Source: Alphaproteobacteria bacterium (lineage in GTDB: Bacteria > Pseudomonadota > Alphaproteobacteria > Bin95). From it: a DNA stretch of 34,865 nucleotides. The notes under the pieces are model-generated. The model was given only the letters and a program-made list of their open reading frames with translations, had not been told where the DNA came from and did no database searches. Within the stretch, counting starts at the first letter, position 1, and each line of letters starts with the position of its first letter. The translations under genes were made by a program, and so were the position numbers. Below are positions 1 through 7,865 of this stretch, one piece after another. The stretch covers positions 1 through 34,865 of the forward strand of contig JAJEIH010000005.1 in the NCBI GenBank assembly GCA_022827685.1, in the 5' to 3' direction.

Positions 1-21
1 ACGCCCCGGCATCGTGCGACC

Positions 22-1101
22 GTGACAAATCCCGGCCCGCGAACCCCCGATTGTCACCAATCGCCGTCAAGCGACCTCCAAAACGAACAGGAAATCCATA
101 TAAATCATACAGTTCCAATCGCTATCTCAGACTTGCACCCGGGCGTGCAGCGCGATCACCGGGAGGTCCAGGTGGCGCCCGCGCGCTACGGCAACGGGCG
201 GACCGGGCTGCATATCATCCTGGCGAACAGCAGGATTGCGGTCGGCGCGCACGGGCGAGACGACGAGGCGCTGCCGCTCTGCATGGCCGTTCCCTCGGCG
301 ACGGGGGACCGGGTGGGTCTGGTCTCGGCCGTTGCGGACCCCATCAGGACGGTGACAGGGTTCCGCTGGAATACGGAAACGCGGGACGTGGAATGCGTGA
401 GTTCACCGTCTGATTCGATCCGCGAGGCGAGGCGGATGCCGATCCAGCTCACCAGCGTTCGCGGCGCCGGCGAGACGCGCGGCCGGGACCTGTCGGTGAC
501 GGACCCGGGCAATCCCGATATCTGGCCTTCCGACTGCGGCCTGCGGGCGGGGCTCGGACCGGAGGCGCAATGCACGGCCTGGAAGCGGGTCGGCGGCCAG
601 TGCCCGCATGTCTTCGCCCAGGCGGCGGCTCCGACGCCCATTCCGGACCCGGTCATCAATTGCAGCTCGGCTCCGGTCCACAAGACGACGGCCTCCTGCA
701 GCTGTCCGTCGGGCGAGACGGGGAGCTGCACGCTGCATTATGAGCAGGACACCTGGAACCGGGACTTCCAGGTGCGGCCGGGGGCTCCGGTCGTGACGAC
801 CCGGCGGTTCGCCTGCGTGGACTCGGCCGGGGCGGCGTTCGGGCCCAGCACGAAGCAACTGGTGCGCAGGGACGAGAACTGCACACCGATACAGACGGAG
901 TGTCAGAGCGGCTGCGGCGACGGTCCTGACGGCGATAACGGCGGGCACTCGGGCACCAGCGGCAGCGGTACCGACACCAGCGGCAACGCCCAAGATGATA
1001 GTGCCAATGAGGGTTTCGGTGGTAGCTCCATGGGAGACCCCGGCTCGGATGGCGTCAGCACCGGTGGAGATGATGATTCAGCCACCGAAGGCTTCGGGTA
1101 A
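22..1101 (+). CDS. Cys-rich protein of unknown function, 5' end uncertain
   Basis: I do not recognise this family. The reading frame is open to the left window edge, so GTG at 22 may not be the true start; TTG at 133 is another option. Codons before about 130 are AT-rich and unlike the rest. After that the frame shows the strong G/C third positions of its neighbours. The product is rich in cysteine in its middle and C-terminal half (for example the CSCPSG and CQSGCG stretches). It ends in a Gly/Ser/Asp-rich tail of about 65 residues with two near copies of a DDSAxEGFG motif. Cysteines and a low-complexity tail suggest an exported or surface protein, but no signal peptide is visible from either start, so the 5' end may be missing. 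It lies just upstream of a lipoprotein gene on the same strand. No function is assigned. Confidence 0.5.
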   Translation: MTNPGPRTPDCHQSPSSDLQNEQEIHINHTVPIAISDLHPGVQRDHREVQVAPARYGNGRTGLHIILANSRIAVGAHGRDDEALPLCMAVPSATGDRVGLVSAVADPIRTVTGFRWNTETRDVECVSSPSDSIREARRMPIQLTSVRGAGETRGRDLSVTDPGNPDIWPSDCGLRAGLGPEAQCTAWKRVGGQCPHVFAQAAAPTPIPDPVINCSSAPVHKTTASCSCPSGETGSCTLHYEQDTWNRDFQVRPGAPVVTTRRFACVDSAGAAFGPSTKQLVRRDENCTPIQTECQSGCGDGPDGDNGGHSGTSGSGTDTSGNAQDDSANEGFGGSSMGDPGSDGVSTGGDDDSATEGFG

Positions 1102-1130
1102 GTGCAACAGGTACTATGGAGAGAGAGACG

Positions 1131-2387
1131 ATGCGGAAACAGTTGCTGGTTGTTATTGCTGGACTGCTTCTGGCGGGCTGCGCGGCGCACGGACAGTCGA
1201 GCAGGATCAACCCGAAGGTGCATCGCAACATCACGCCCTACACCGCGAACTTCTATCGGGAATTGATAGCCGATAAATCCTATGTTTTCGAGGGAATAGG
1301 CCGGTACCGCAATATCGTCCACGGGCGGATTTACAGCGCGGGCGGGACAGTCATCGAATGTGCACCTCGTCATGTCGATGGCAAGTTTTACTGGCTGGGC
1401 GCGACGAGAATCCGGGGAGGGGCCTCAGCGAAACCCCAATGGTCCCAGCCACGGCTTGGATCCGGCGGCTACATAAAGTGGGATCTGACCTCGCAACTTA
1501 CTGAATTCTCGTTCGAATTCTACCACCCGAAGACTGGAGAGTTTACGTCCGAGGCTATTCTGCAGAACTCCCATGTCCTCCTCAATATCGGCCAAATCCA
1601 GGACAGCTGGCCGCGCGCTGTGGCCGATGCTTGCCCGGACTTGGAGATCCCCGCCCATATCAGGATCAACGAGAAGCAGACCTCGCTCCGGATGGACGAA
1701 CTGCGCCGGCAGGACCCGGACGCGCCGATCCGGCATTTCCCGGGCTCGCAGATGACGGCGCCGGGCCGCACGGGCCTCGGCGCTTCGGGCGGCAAGCCGA
1801 CGACGACGAAGGAAGAGGTTTGGGCCTTCATGCGCGCCCAGCACGGCAACATCGTGTTGTCGGAGAAAGGCAACGGCCGAGCATTGGTTCTCGGCAACGG
1901 GAATCGTCCTCACGAACTCTGGCAACTCGGGAAGGATGGCCGGATCGTGAATACCAGCGAGTTTCACGAGGTGAAGGACAAGGACGGTGAGTGGCTCGAA
2001 GGACGTCGCGACGGCAAAATGCTTGGGCGCTACCCGATGGGCTATCCGTTCCCCTATCTGCCGACCGGCCACCGTCATGCGGCGTTCCAGCTGACGGACA
2101 AGCTCATCGGCTGGCCCCGTCCGCGCTCCTTGCCGTTCATGGGCGAGGCGTATGCTGACAGGCGTTTCGTGTTCCATCCCGAGGGCAAGTTCTCGGTGGT
2201 GGACGAGGCGGGGAACCTGGTCGAGGGCCCGCATTTCGACGGCGTCTGGCGCTGGACGCGCGGCATGCTGGAAATGACGGTCAGGGACGATCCGGCGGGT
2301 CCGAAGACCGTCCGCTGGCGCACGCTCGCGGACCAGCTCGGCATGACGCCGGCCGTGTGGACGCAGTCCACGCCGGACCGCTACTGA
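1131..2387 (+). CDS. Lipoprotein of unknown function
   Basis: The product begins with a short basic segment, a hydrophobic run and a clear lipobox (LLLAGC), so it should be lipidated and membrane-anchored facing the periplasm. ATG 1131 is chosen because GGAGAGAGA lies just upstream. An in-frame ATG at 1116 would add five residues (MERET) before it. The mature protein of about 400 residues is hydrophilic with scattered aromatics and has no motif I recognise. Its last third is rich in Trp, Tyr and Pro (WLEGRRDGK, GVWRWTRG), compatible with a beta-rich domain. It follows the Cys-rich gene by 29 bp and is convergent with the minus-strand gene ending at 2454. Being a lipoprotein next to a pilus/transfer operon suggests an envelope role, which is inference only. 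Confidence 0.75.
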   Translation: MRKQLLVVIAGLLLAGCAAHGQSSRINPKVHRNITPYTANFYRELIADKSYVFEGIGRYRNIVHGRIYSAGGTVIECAPRHVDGKFYWLGATRIRGGASAKPQWSQPRLGSGGYIKWDLTSQLTEFSFEFYHPKTGEFTSEAILQNSHVLLNIGQIQDSWPRAVADACPDLEIPAHIRINEKQTSLRMDELRRQDPDAPIRHFPGSQMTAPGRTGLGASGGKPTTTKEEVWAFMRAQHGNIVLSEKGNGRALVLGNGNRPHELWQLGKDGRIVNTSEFHEVKDKDGEWLEGRRDGKMLGRYPMGYPFPYLPTGHRHAAFQLTDKLIGWPRPRSLPFMGEAYADRRFVFHPEGKFSVVDEAGNLVEGPHFDGVWRWTRGMLEMTVRDDPAGPKTVRWRTLADQLGMTPAVWTQSTPDRY

Positions 2388-2453
2388 GGCAGCGGCGCGG
2401 ATGCCCTGGATGTTTCGTGGTCGGGCTTTTGCGGCTCCCGAGACCGTCGGAGG

Positions 2454-2801
2454 CTATCCGGTCGGCGGGCGCAGGTATTCGAGCACGGCGATGGTGGCGC
2501 CGGCGATCGCGACCATGGCGCCGACAAGGCGCCAGAGAAGCGAGGTCGTGCGGTCGATCAGCCGGCGCTCGGTCTCGGCGATGCGATCGAGCAATTCCGT
2601 CTTGAGCGTGCCGAGTGCGGCTTCGAGTTCCGCCCTGGTCGCCAGCGGGGCGAGCGCGGCTTGCAGTTCCGGCCTGGTAACGGGTTCGCCGGCGTCGGAT
2701 GCAATCCGCAGTTGTGTGGCGATGGCCTTGGCGTGTTTCTCGTCGATGCCTGCGTCATGCAAGGCTTCTGCGGCAAGGAGCGTATCGAACTGCGCGGCCA
2801 T
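2454..2801 (-). CDS. DUF1640/CCDC90-like coiled-coil membrane-anchored protein
   Basis: A 115-residue minus-strand product starting MAAQFDTLLAAEALHDAGI, with a GGCAGGA ribosome-binding site upstream of its ATG. The first 45 residues look like the helical 'FDTL...L..AGI....A.AIA' start seen in DUF1640/CCDC90-type proteins. A coiled-coil part follows (RAELEAALGTLKTELLDRI) and then one C-terminal membrane helix (LVGAMVAIAGATIAVLEYL). Such proteins are membrane-tethered coiled coils of poorly known role, often carried on plasmids and prophages. The ATG overlaps, within the palindrome CATG, the ATG of the divergent + gene at 2800. It is convergent with the lipoprotein gene. The family call is by pattern; the existence of the gene is well supported because the + strand frame across it reads as low-complexity Ser/Ala shadow. 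Confidence 0.78.
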   Translation of the reverse strand: MAAQFDTLLAAEALHDAGIDEKHAKAIATQLRIASDAGEPVTRPELQAALAPLATRAELEAALGTLKTELLDRIAETERRLIDRTTSLLWRLVGAMVAIAGATIAVLEYLRPPTG

Positions 2802-3885
2802 GGGTTCATCCTGCCTTGCGGGGCCGGCGCGCGTCAAGGCGCTGCCGGGTTTCCGGTGGGGCGCCGCGCTGCTGGTCTGTGCGGCTCTGGCGGTGTCGGC
2901 TGTGGCGCTTGCGCCTTCCCGGGGGCAGGCCCAGGGCGCGGAGGAGGGTCGGCCTCCGGCCGTCCAGGTCCGGCCTCCGGATTTCGGTACGGGGGCCGCG
3001 GCGACGGGCCGGGAGGGAACGAGGCCTGTTCTTCGTCCCGGCCAGAGTCCGCCGCCGGCCTCGCAGGCCCTGCCGGGCGCGGAAGACGAGACGCAGAAGG
3101 TTTCGGGGACGCCGGCAACGGAGCAAGGGGCCGCGCCGTCCGTTGCCGTCGAGCCGGGGCGGCAGAGCCCTCCTCCCCCTGCCGCCCCGGCCACCGAACC
3201 GGAAGAGCCCGTGGTGATCGCCTATGAGCCGGCGGTGCTTCGCGTGTTCGAGTGTCCGCGCGAGGCGATCGCGCGGATGATCGCGAGCGCTGTTGCCGAG
3301 GGCCAGTTCAGCGAGGCGCTGGAGCTTGAGCGCGAGGTGCTGGTGCTGTGCCGTGACCGGCAGGCGATCCTGAAGGAGCTGGTGCAGTCGGAGCTGGACC
3401 TGGCGGAGGCCTTGCAGAAGTCCGCGACGGCGCGCGCAAGAGAAGCGCTGGCGCTGGAGACGGCGCGGCGCGAGGCGGCTGCCCGGATCGAGGCGGCCAG
3501 GTCGGCGATTCTGGAGTCGGCCAGGGAAGAGATGTCCCGCGCGGCGGACGCCCGGGTCGAAGCGGCGAAGGCCGAGGCCGCGCGGGAGGCGGAGGCGAGG
3601 ATCGCGGAGGTCAGGGCGGAGGCGGCCCGGGCGGAGGCGGCGCCGGCAGCGGCGCCTGCGCAATCGGGTGACGAAGCGCCCGAATACGGATGGTTTGCGG
3701 TGATGGGCTCCGGAGGCGATCTCCGGGCGGCGGTCACCGACGGGGACATGGTCTGGCGGGTGCGGGCCGGCGAGAGCCTGCCGGGCGGGGTGACGGTGGT
3801 GGCGGTCGAGGCGCGGCCCCCTGGCGTCCGGGTCCGGGGGTGGACGTCGGACCGTCTCCCTTACCGGCCGGGGGTGGGCCGGTGA
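2800..3885 (+). CDS. pilP: PilP-like type IVb pilus biogenesis protein with long coiled coil
   Basis: A 361-residue exported protein. After ATG 2800 there is a basic stretch and a hydrophobic segment (LLVCAALAVSAVAL) ending near SRGQAQG, a likely signal peptide or anchor. A Pro-rich linker follows, then a long Ala/Glu/Arg coiled coil (about residues 193-285). The C-terminal domain (about 295-350) has the pattern GSGGDLRAAVTDGD...VRAGESLPGGVTV, which matches the PilP family of IncI-type thin pili, where PilP is a periplasmic assembly protein. The usual family length is about 150 residues, so the coiled coil is an expansion. The reading frame runs on upstream to 2401, but that part is antisense to the minus-strand gene. 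The start has no good ribosome-binding site and is uncertain. It lies upstream of pilQ as expected for a pil operon. Confidence 0.68.
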   Translation: MGSSCLAGPARVKALPGFRWGAALLVCAALAVSAVALAPSRGQAQGAEEGRPPAVQVRPPDFGTGAAATGREGTRPVLRPGQSPPPASQALPGAEDETQKVSGTPATEQGAAPSVAVEPGRQSPPPPAAPATEPEEPVVIAYEPAVLRVFECPREAIARMIASAVAEGQFSEALELEREVLVLCRDRQAILKELVQSELDLAEALQKSATARAREALALETARREAAARIEAARSAILESAREEMSRAADARVEAAKAEAAREAEARIAEVRAEAARAEAAPAAAPAQSGDEAPEYGWFAVMGSGGDLRAAVTDGDMVWRVRAGESLPGGVTVVAVEARPPGVRVRGWTSDRLPYRPGVGR

Positions 3886-3947
3886 CGGTGCGGCGAGGAT
3901 CGTTCTGGGCCCGGTTGAAGGAAGCCGGCGCGCGGGCGAACGGACTG

Positions 3948-4175
3948 TCAGGGGCCGACGCAGTCCAGATAGGCATATGTAGCCCGGATGACGCCGATGA
4001 TGGAAAGCACCGTGCCAATGCCGGCAAGGATGCTCCAGACGACTGGCGGGCGGGCCAGGTGGAGGGCGGCGGCCAGGACAACGGCGGAGGCGATGAGTTG
4101 TGCGGCACTGGCCGCAAGGAGGAATTCGAGCAGGGCGATGTAGAAGGCTTGGGTGCAGCTGATGAGTGGTGGCAG
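3948..4175 (-). CDS. Small two-helix membrane protein, start codon unresolved
   Basis: On the minus strand a stop at 3948-3950 closes a frame coding about 70 residues with two convincing membrane helices, FYIALLEFLLAASAAQLIAS and VVWSILAGIGTVLSIIGVI, ending RATYAYLDCVGP. Third codon positions are more G/C-rich than in the + frame. The + frame over the same bases is an unnatural Gly/Asp-rich sequence, so the minus strand is the likelier coding strand. No ATG, GTG or TTG starts this frame. CTG (4173-4175) or ATT (4182-4184) would be needed, or a frameshift separates it from the ATG on this strand at 4213. It may therefore be a degraded gene or use a rare start. It diverges from the + membrane gene beginning near 4149 and resembles in layout the minus-strand gene at 10509-10715. 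Function unknown. Confidence 0.45.
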   Translation of the reverse strand: MPPLISCTQAFYIALLEFLLAASAAQLIASAVVLAAALHLARPPVVWSILAGIGTVLSIIGVIRATYAYLDCVGP

Positions 4176-4634
4176 ATCTGGAATTGCTCGGGTTCCCTGG
4201 CGGCGACGACATTCGCGTTGTTTGTACTGGTGGTGTCGGAGTTGTTGAACCCGTTGGGGCCGGACGTGAAACGCGTTGCGTCGGCAGCGGCAGTCTACGG
4301 GTTCTGGTTCGCGAGCGCATTTCTGGCGATGTGCGTGCTCTGCCGACAGGGGCAGGGATCATTCGGTTTTGCGGTGTCGGGCGAATTTCGTTTCGGGGCC
4401 GCGGTGGTGGCGATGGCGCTTCTGTGGTCGGAAGCGCCGGTCGCCATGAGTCTGGCGGGCTGGGTCGCGGTGGCGGCGGTGGCCATGGGCGGTATCGCGG
4501 ACGGCGCATGGCTGGCGGTCGTGTCGTTGCGTCGCGAGGTGCCTCCCTGGCGCGCCCTGGCAATCGTGTTTCGCGAGGAGAAGCAGGCCCGCAGGGAGCT
4601 CTGGCGCCGTCTGTATTGGGGTAGCTCGCGGTGA
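4149..4634 (+). CDS. Membrane protein of unknown function in the pilus operon
   Basis: The product has about four hydrophobic segments (TTFALFVLVVSELL, VYGFWFASAFLAMCVLC, FGAAVVAMALLWSEAPVAM, WVAVAAVAMGGIADGAWLAVV) and a basic C-terminal tail (FREEKQARRELWRRLYW). It ends inside the start of pilQ (GTGA overlap), so translation is probably coupled to that gene. The start is uncertain. TTG 4149 is the last plausible start before the first helix. GTG 3882, which overlaps the pilP stop, would add 89 residues that look like antisense shadow of the minus-strand gene. Its organisation, four helices followed by a basic tail and paired head-to-head with a minus-strand small membrane gene, is like that of the gene at 10719-11168. 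No family recognised. Confidence 0.62.
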   Translation: MGAADEWWQIWNCSGSLAATTFALFVLVVSELLNPLGPDVKRVASAAAVYGFWFASAFLAMCVLCRQGQGSFGFAVSGEFRFGAAVVAMALLWSEAPVAMSLAGWVAVAAVAMGGIADGAWLAVVSLRREVPPWRALAIVFREEKQARRELWRRLYWGSSR

Positions 4635-6271
4635 AGGGCGGTTTCGGGAAGGCTCTGAAAGGGCTGTTCGTTCGCGAGCCCGCGCCGGAGGTGATGCCGT
4701 CGGGGCTGCTTCGCTGGCGCCGCATGGACGAGCGGTTCCGGGAGCGCTGCGCGGTCTGGGCTGACGGCCGGGTGATGATTGCCGAGGGGTTCGTCGGCGA
4801 CCTGGAGGTGCGCGAGGTCCTTGTGGAGCTGCAGCGGTCCGGGGCGCTGCCGGACGTGCTGCGCGAGAGCACGGGGACGCTTCAGGAGGTTGCCGAGGTC
4901 TGGCGCGGCAACCGGGTCGGCGGGGATGTCCTCGACGTGAACCCGAGGGTGGTCGAGGGGCTGGTGTCGGTCTTCACCGAAGCGGTGAAGGCCGAGGCCT
5001 CGGACGTGGTGTTCCAGCTGGGGCAGGACGATTGCCGGGTCTATGCGATCGTCAACGACCGGAAGTTCCGGATCGGGAACCCGATCCCGGTCCGGGATGC
5101 GAAGCAGGCATACGGCTTCCTGTTCTTCGTGAAGGACGAGGGCTCGCGCCACACCTCGCTGCAACGGGACCGCTTTCAGGGTTTCAGCATCAGGCCTTCG
5201 GAGAGGTTCCCGCTGCCGAAGGAGATATCGGCGCTTCGCTGCCAGGCGGGGCCGTATGAGCCGGACGGGCACGCGCTTTTCATCCGCCTGTTCCGGGGCG
5301 GCCAGGTCAGGGACAAGACGCTGGAGAGCCTGGGCCACACGCCGGAGGTGGCCGCGATCTTCCGCGAGATCCGGATGTCGAAATACGGCGGCATCTTCAT
5401 CGGCGGCAAGACCGGCGACGGGAAATCGACCTCGTTGGTCGTGAACCTCAACCTGCAGATGAGGGAGCACAAGGGCCAGCTCAACATGGTGACGCTGGAG
5501 GACCCGGTCGAGAACGAGATCGAGGGCGCGGTCCAGATCGCGTTGTCGGGCAAGGGCATCGGGGAGGAGCGGGAGAAGCATTTCGAGGAAGGGCTGATGC
5601 ATTTCGTGCGGGTGCATCCGGCATCCGGGATGGTGGGCGAGATCAGGGACCGGATGAGCGCGCGCCAGGTGCTGCAGTTCATCGACAGCGGCCACCAGAT
5701 ATGGACGACGATCCACGTTCACAGCGCGAACGGCATCCTGTTCCGCCTGATGGACCTTGGGGTGACGGAGGCTGAGGTCACCAAGCGCGGGAACGTGCGT
5801 ATCCTGATGAAGCAGACGCTGGTGAGCATGCTGTGCCCGAAGTGCTCGAAACCGGAAAGGCCGGAAGGGGCGGCGGTTCCGGAGGCTCTGCTGGCCATGC
5901 TCGGGCCGGGCGTGCGCTACCGGGATCCGAAGGGGTGCGGGGCCTGCCGGCAGGCGGGGGCCTCGGAGCTCTGGCTGGAAGCGTGGTCCGGCTATGCCCG
6001 CCCGATCGCGGTGGCGGAGTGGATCGTTCCCGACGACGGCTATCTGCGGTTCGTGGGCAAGCGGGATGCGATCGGCGCCTGGAATTACTGGGTGAACGAG
6101 ATGGGAGGCGTGCCGATCGGCCACAAGGTCTGGCGCGCGGTCTCCGAGGGCCGGGTCGATCCGGAGGACGCGCTGCTCAAGGGCGCCGAGATCGCCGAGG
6201 CGGAGGAGGCGCTGGGCGGGAAGCCGGCGAGGCCGAGGCTGATCTCCGGCGATGGAGAGGCGGCCGGGTGA
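4631..6271 (+). CDS. pilQ: PilQ, type IV pilus assembly ATPase (GspE/PilB/PilT family)
   Basis: A 546-residue cytoplasmic secretion ATPase that should power thin-pilus polymerisation or retraction. Motifs are complete: Walker A GKTGDGKST (259-267), the Asp box LEDPVE (289-294), Walker B MVGEIRD (334-340) and the His box TTIHVHSANG with H362 and H364. Two Cys pairs (CPKC 402-405 and CGAC 436-439) form the tetracysteine zinc site typical of PilB/GspE proteins. Length suits PilQ of IncI plasmids (about 500 residues). The GTG start overlaps the previous stop, and the TGA overlaps the ATG of pilR, so it lies in the middle of a translationally coupled operon pilP-x-pilQ-pilR-pilS. Confidence 0.95.
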   Translation: MKGGFGKALKGLFVREPAPEVMPSGLLRWRRMDERFRERCAVWADGRVMIAEGFVGDLEVREVLVELQRSGALPDVLRESTGTLQEVAEVWRGNRVGGDVLDVNPRVVEGLVSVFTEAVKAEASDVVFQLGQDDCRVYAIVNDRKFRIGNPIPVRDAKQAYGFLFFVKDEGSRHTSLQRDRFQGFSIRPSERFPLPKEISALRCQAGPYEPDGHALFIRLFRGGQVRDKTLESLGHTPEVAAIFREIRMSKYGGIFIGGKTGDGKSTSLVVNLNLQMREHKGQLNMVTLEDPVENEIEGAVQIALSGKGIGEEREKHFEEGLMHFVRVHPASGMVGEIRDRMSARQVLQFIDSGHQIWTTIHVHSANGILFRLMDLGVTEAEVTKRGNVRILMKQTLVSMLCPKCSKPERPEGAAVPEALLAMLGPGVRYRDPKGCGACRQAGASELWLEAWSGYARPIAVAEWIVPDDGYLRFVGKRDAIGAWNYWVNEMGGVPIGHKVWRAVSEGRVDPEDALLKGAEIAEAEEALGGKPARPRLISGDGEAAG

Positions 6272-7320
6272 TGCGGTTCCCGTGGATGTTCGTGAGGCGG
6301 TTCCTGGCGGCGGGCACGAGGGCGCGGATCGACGTCTGGCACCTGATGCAGGACATGCTCGGGTCCGAGTTCGGCATGCCCCAGGCGCTCGAGGTCGTGA
6401 CGCGGGCGAAGGGCAGGACGTTCACGGCCGGCATGCTGCGCGAGTGGGAGGCGGCGCTGGCCAGGGGGACCGACGACTTCGCGGTCGAGGTGGCGCGCTG
6501 GGTGCCTCCGTCGGAGGCCATCGTGTTTTTCGCGCTGGGCCGCGCCGATGCGGCCCGGCTGTTCGCGGCGGCGGCGAAGCTTGCGGAGATCCGTTCGGTG
6601 CAGGTCCGGGCGGTCCGGGCGGCGCTGGGTTCGCCGATCATGGTCTTTGTCGGGAACTTGGTGATGACCTGGTTCATCGGCGCGCAGCTGATGCCGCAAC
6701 TGGCGGAGATGACCGACCCGGCGCAGTGGGATGTGTTCTCGAAGTTCCTGTACTGGTTTTCGACGGGGTTCTACGAGAACGACATTCTCATAGCCTGCAT
6801 CTTCGCCGGCCTTGTCGTGGCGGTGTGGCAGCTGGTCCTGCGGTGGACCGGCAGGGGCCGGGAGCTGGCGGACAGGTTCGCTCCCTTCAGCCTTTACCGG
6901 GTTCTGAGCGGGTCGGGGTTCCTGTTCGTGTGCATCGAATATCTGCGCCTCGGCGTGGATTTGAACGAGCAGGCATTCATGCAGTTCGAGCGCGGGGCGT
7001 CGCGCTATGTGCGCAGCCGGATGCGCTCGATCGGTGAGCTGATGCTGGGCGAGGGCCTGAACTTCGGACAGGCGCTCGAGGCGGGCGGGAAGGGGTTCCC
7101 GGACGCAGGCGTGGCCTCGGTGGCGGGCGCCATCAGCGGCCGGGAGGGGTGGGAGGACTCGCTGGCGGGGTTCGTCGCCCGGTGGGTCGAGCGGTCGGAG
7201 GCGCAGATGCGCGCGCGGACCGTGGCGCTGAACTGGGTGCTGACGGGGCTGGGGATGGCCCAGACGCTGCTGATCTTCTGGGCGTCCTTCGACATCACGC
7301 TGAGCATCCAGACGTTCTGA
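6271..7320 (+). CDS. pilR: PilR, GspF/PilC-family inner-membrane pilus platform protein
   Basis: A 349-residue polytopic inner-membrane protein that would form the platform on which PilQ works. It starts at ATG 6271, overlapping the pilQ stop. It has the two-lobed GspF/PilC layout. There is a cytoplasmic helical domain (about 20-120), then membrane helices near SPIMVFVGNLVMTWFIGAQL and ILIACIFAGLVVAVWQLVL. A second cytoplasmic helical repeat follows (FLFVCIEYLRLGVDLNEQAF ... LMLGEGLNFGQALEAGG), and a last helix near LTGLGMAQTLLIFWASF. Length matches PilR of R64-type thin pili. Its place between pilQ and pilS agrees. Confidence 0.92.
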   Translation: MRFPWMFVRRFLAAGTRARIDVWHLMQDMLGSEFGMPQALEVVTRAKGRTFTAGMLREWEAALARGTDDFAVEVARWVPPSEAIVFFALGRADAARLFAAAAKLAEIRSVQVRAVRAALGSPIMVFVGNLVMTWFIGAQLMPQLAEMTDPAQWDVFSKFLYWFSTGFYENDILIACIFAGLVVAVWQLVLRWTGRGRELADRFAPFSLYRVLSGSGFLFVCIEYLRLGVDLNEQAFMQFERGASRYVRSRMRSIGELMLGEGLNFGQALEAGGKGFPDAGVASVAGAISGREGWEDSLAGFVARWVERSEAQMRARTVALNWVLTGLGMAQTLLIFWASFDITLSIQTF

Positions 7321-7331
7321 GGAGAGGATAG

Positions 7332-7862
7332 ATGACACCGCAAGGCGTAATGATATCGGTGGTGGCCGGCCTCCTGGCGGTTGTGGCCGTCATTGCGGCC
7401 TATAACGGCATTTCAGCGAGGTGGAACGAGGGAGAGGCGATCGACCTGCTGAACGAGCTGCGGGTGAACGTCGAGAGCGTCTACTCGGGGCAGAGCACCT
7501 ACGGATCGAACGCGGACCTGGTGCCGACGCTGGAGGCCTTCAACCGGATCCCTGACGATGCGAGGCAGGTGGGGCCGCCCGTGTCGATCCAGCATCCGTT
7601 CGGGCAGCCGGTGACGATCCGCGGCAATGGCGGTCGCTTCAGGATCACCTTCCACGAGCTGGACGACGCTACCTGCAACGCCATCGGCAAGGCCTATACG
7701 GACCGGACGCGCGCAGGCTCCGGGATCATCCGTATCCAGGTGAACGCGAACGCTCCAGGGGGGGTACCAGCCCAGGCGCCGCGGGTGTGGAGCTTGGCTG
7801 ATTTGACGAGCGCCTGCACCCAGGGCGCGGAGTCCAACTTCCTCACCTTCGTCTTCGGGTGA
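7332..7862 (+). CDS. pilS: PilS-like type IVb major prepilin
   Basis: A 176-residue type IV prepilin, most likely the main thin-pilus subunit. The gene starts at ATG 7332 after a good GAGGAGAGGA ribosome-binding site. The leader is very short (MTPQG), followed by the hydrophobic helix VMISVVAGLLAVVAVIAAY, so prepilin peptidase would cut after Gly5. Mature position 5 would be Val, not the usual Glu. C115 and C162 can form the C-terminal disulfide loop of type IV pilins. The last residues (FLTFVFG) are hydrophobic. Its location between pilR and two PilV-like genes is as in IncI plasmids. The identity rests on leader, helix, cysteines and context. Confidence 0.85.
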   Translation: MTPQGVMISVVAGLLAVVAVIAAYNGISARWNEGEAIDLLNELRVNVESVYSGQSTYGSNADLVPTLEAFNRIPDDARQVGPPVSIQHPFGQPVTIRGNGGRFRITFHELDDATCNAIGKAYTDRTRAGSGIIRIQVNANAPGGVPAQAPRVWSLADLTSACTQGAESNFLTFVFG

Positions 7863-7865
7863 GCG

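Noticed and set aside
2388-2453. Weak TCGGG/CCCGA hairpin between the convergent genes as a terminator
   Set aside because: The stem is only five pairs with a large loop and no U-run follows.
2401-2799. N-terminal extension of the PilP-like frame on the + strand
   Set aside because: The translation is Ser/Ala/Arg low complexity and is antisense to the well-formed minus-strand coiled-coil gene at 2454-2801.
1001-4025. GTGCCAAT sequences near 1002 and 4012 resembling the start of shufflon sfx sites
   Set aside because: Only the first bases agree, they lie outside the PilV-like genes, and no Rci-like recombinase gene is present.
3882-4148. Reading the + strand from GTG 3882 as the start of the membrane gene before pilQ
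   Set aside because: The GTGA overlap with the pilP stop is attractive, but the encoded stretch is Gly/Asp-rich and mirrors a good membrane-protein frame on the minus strand.
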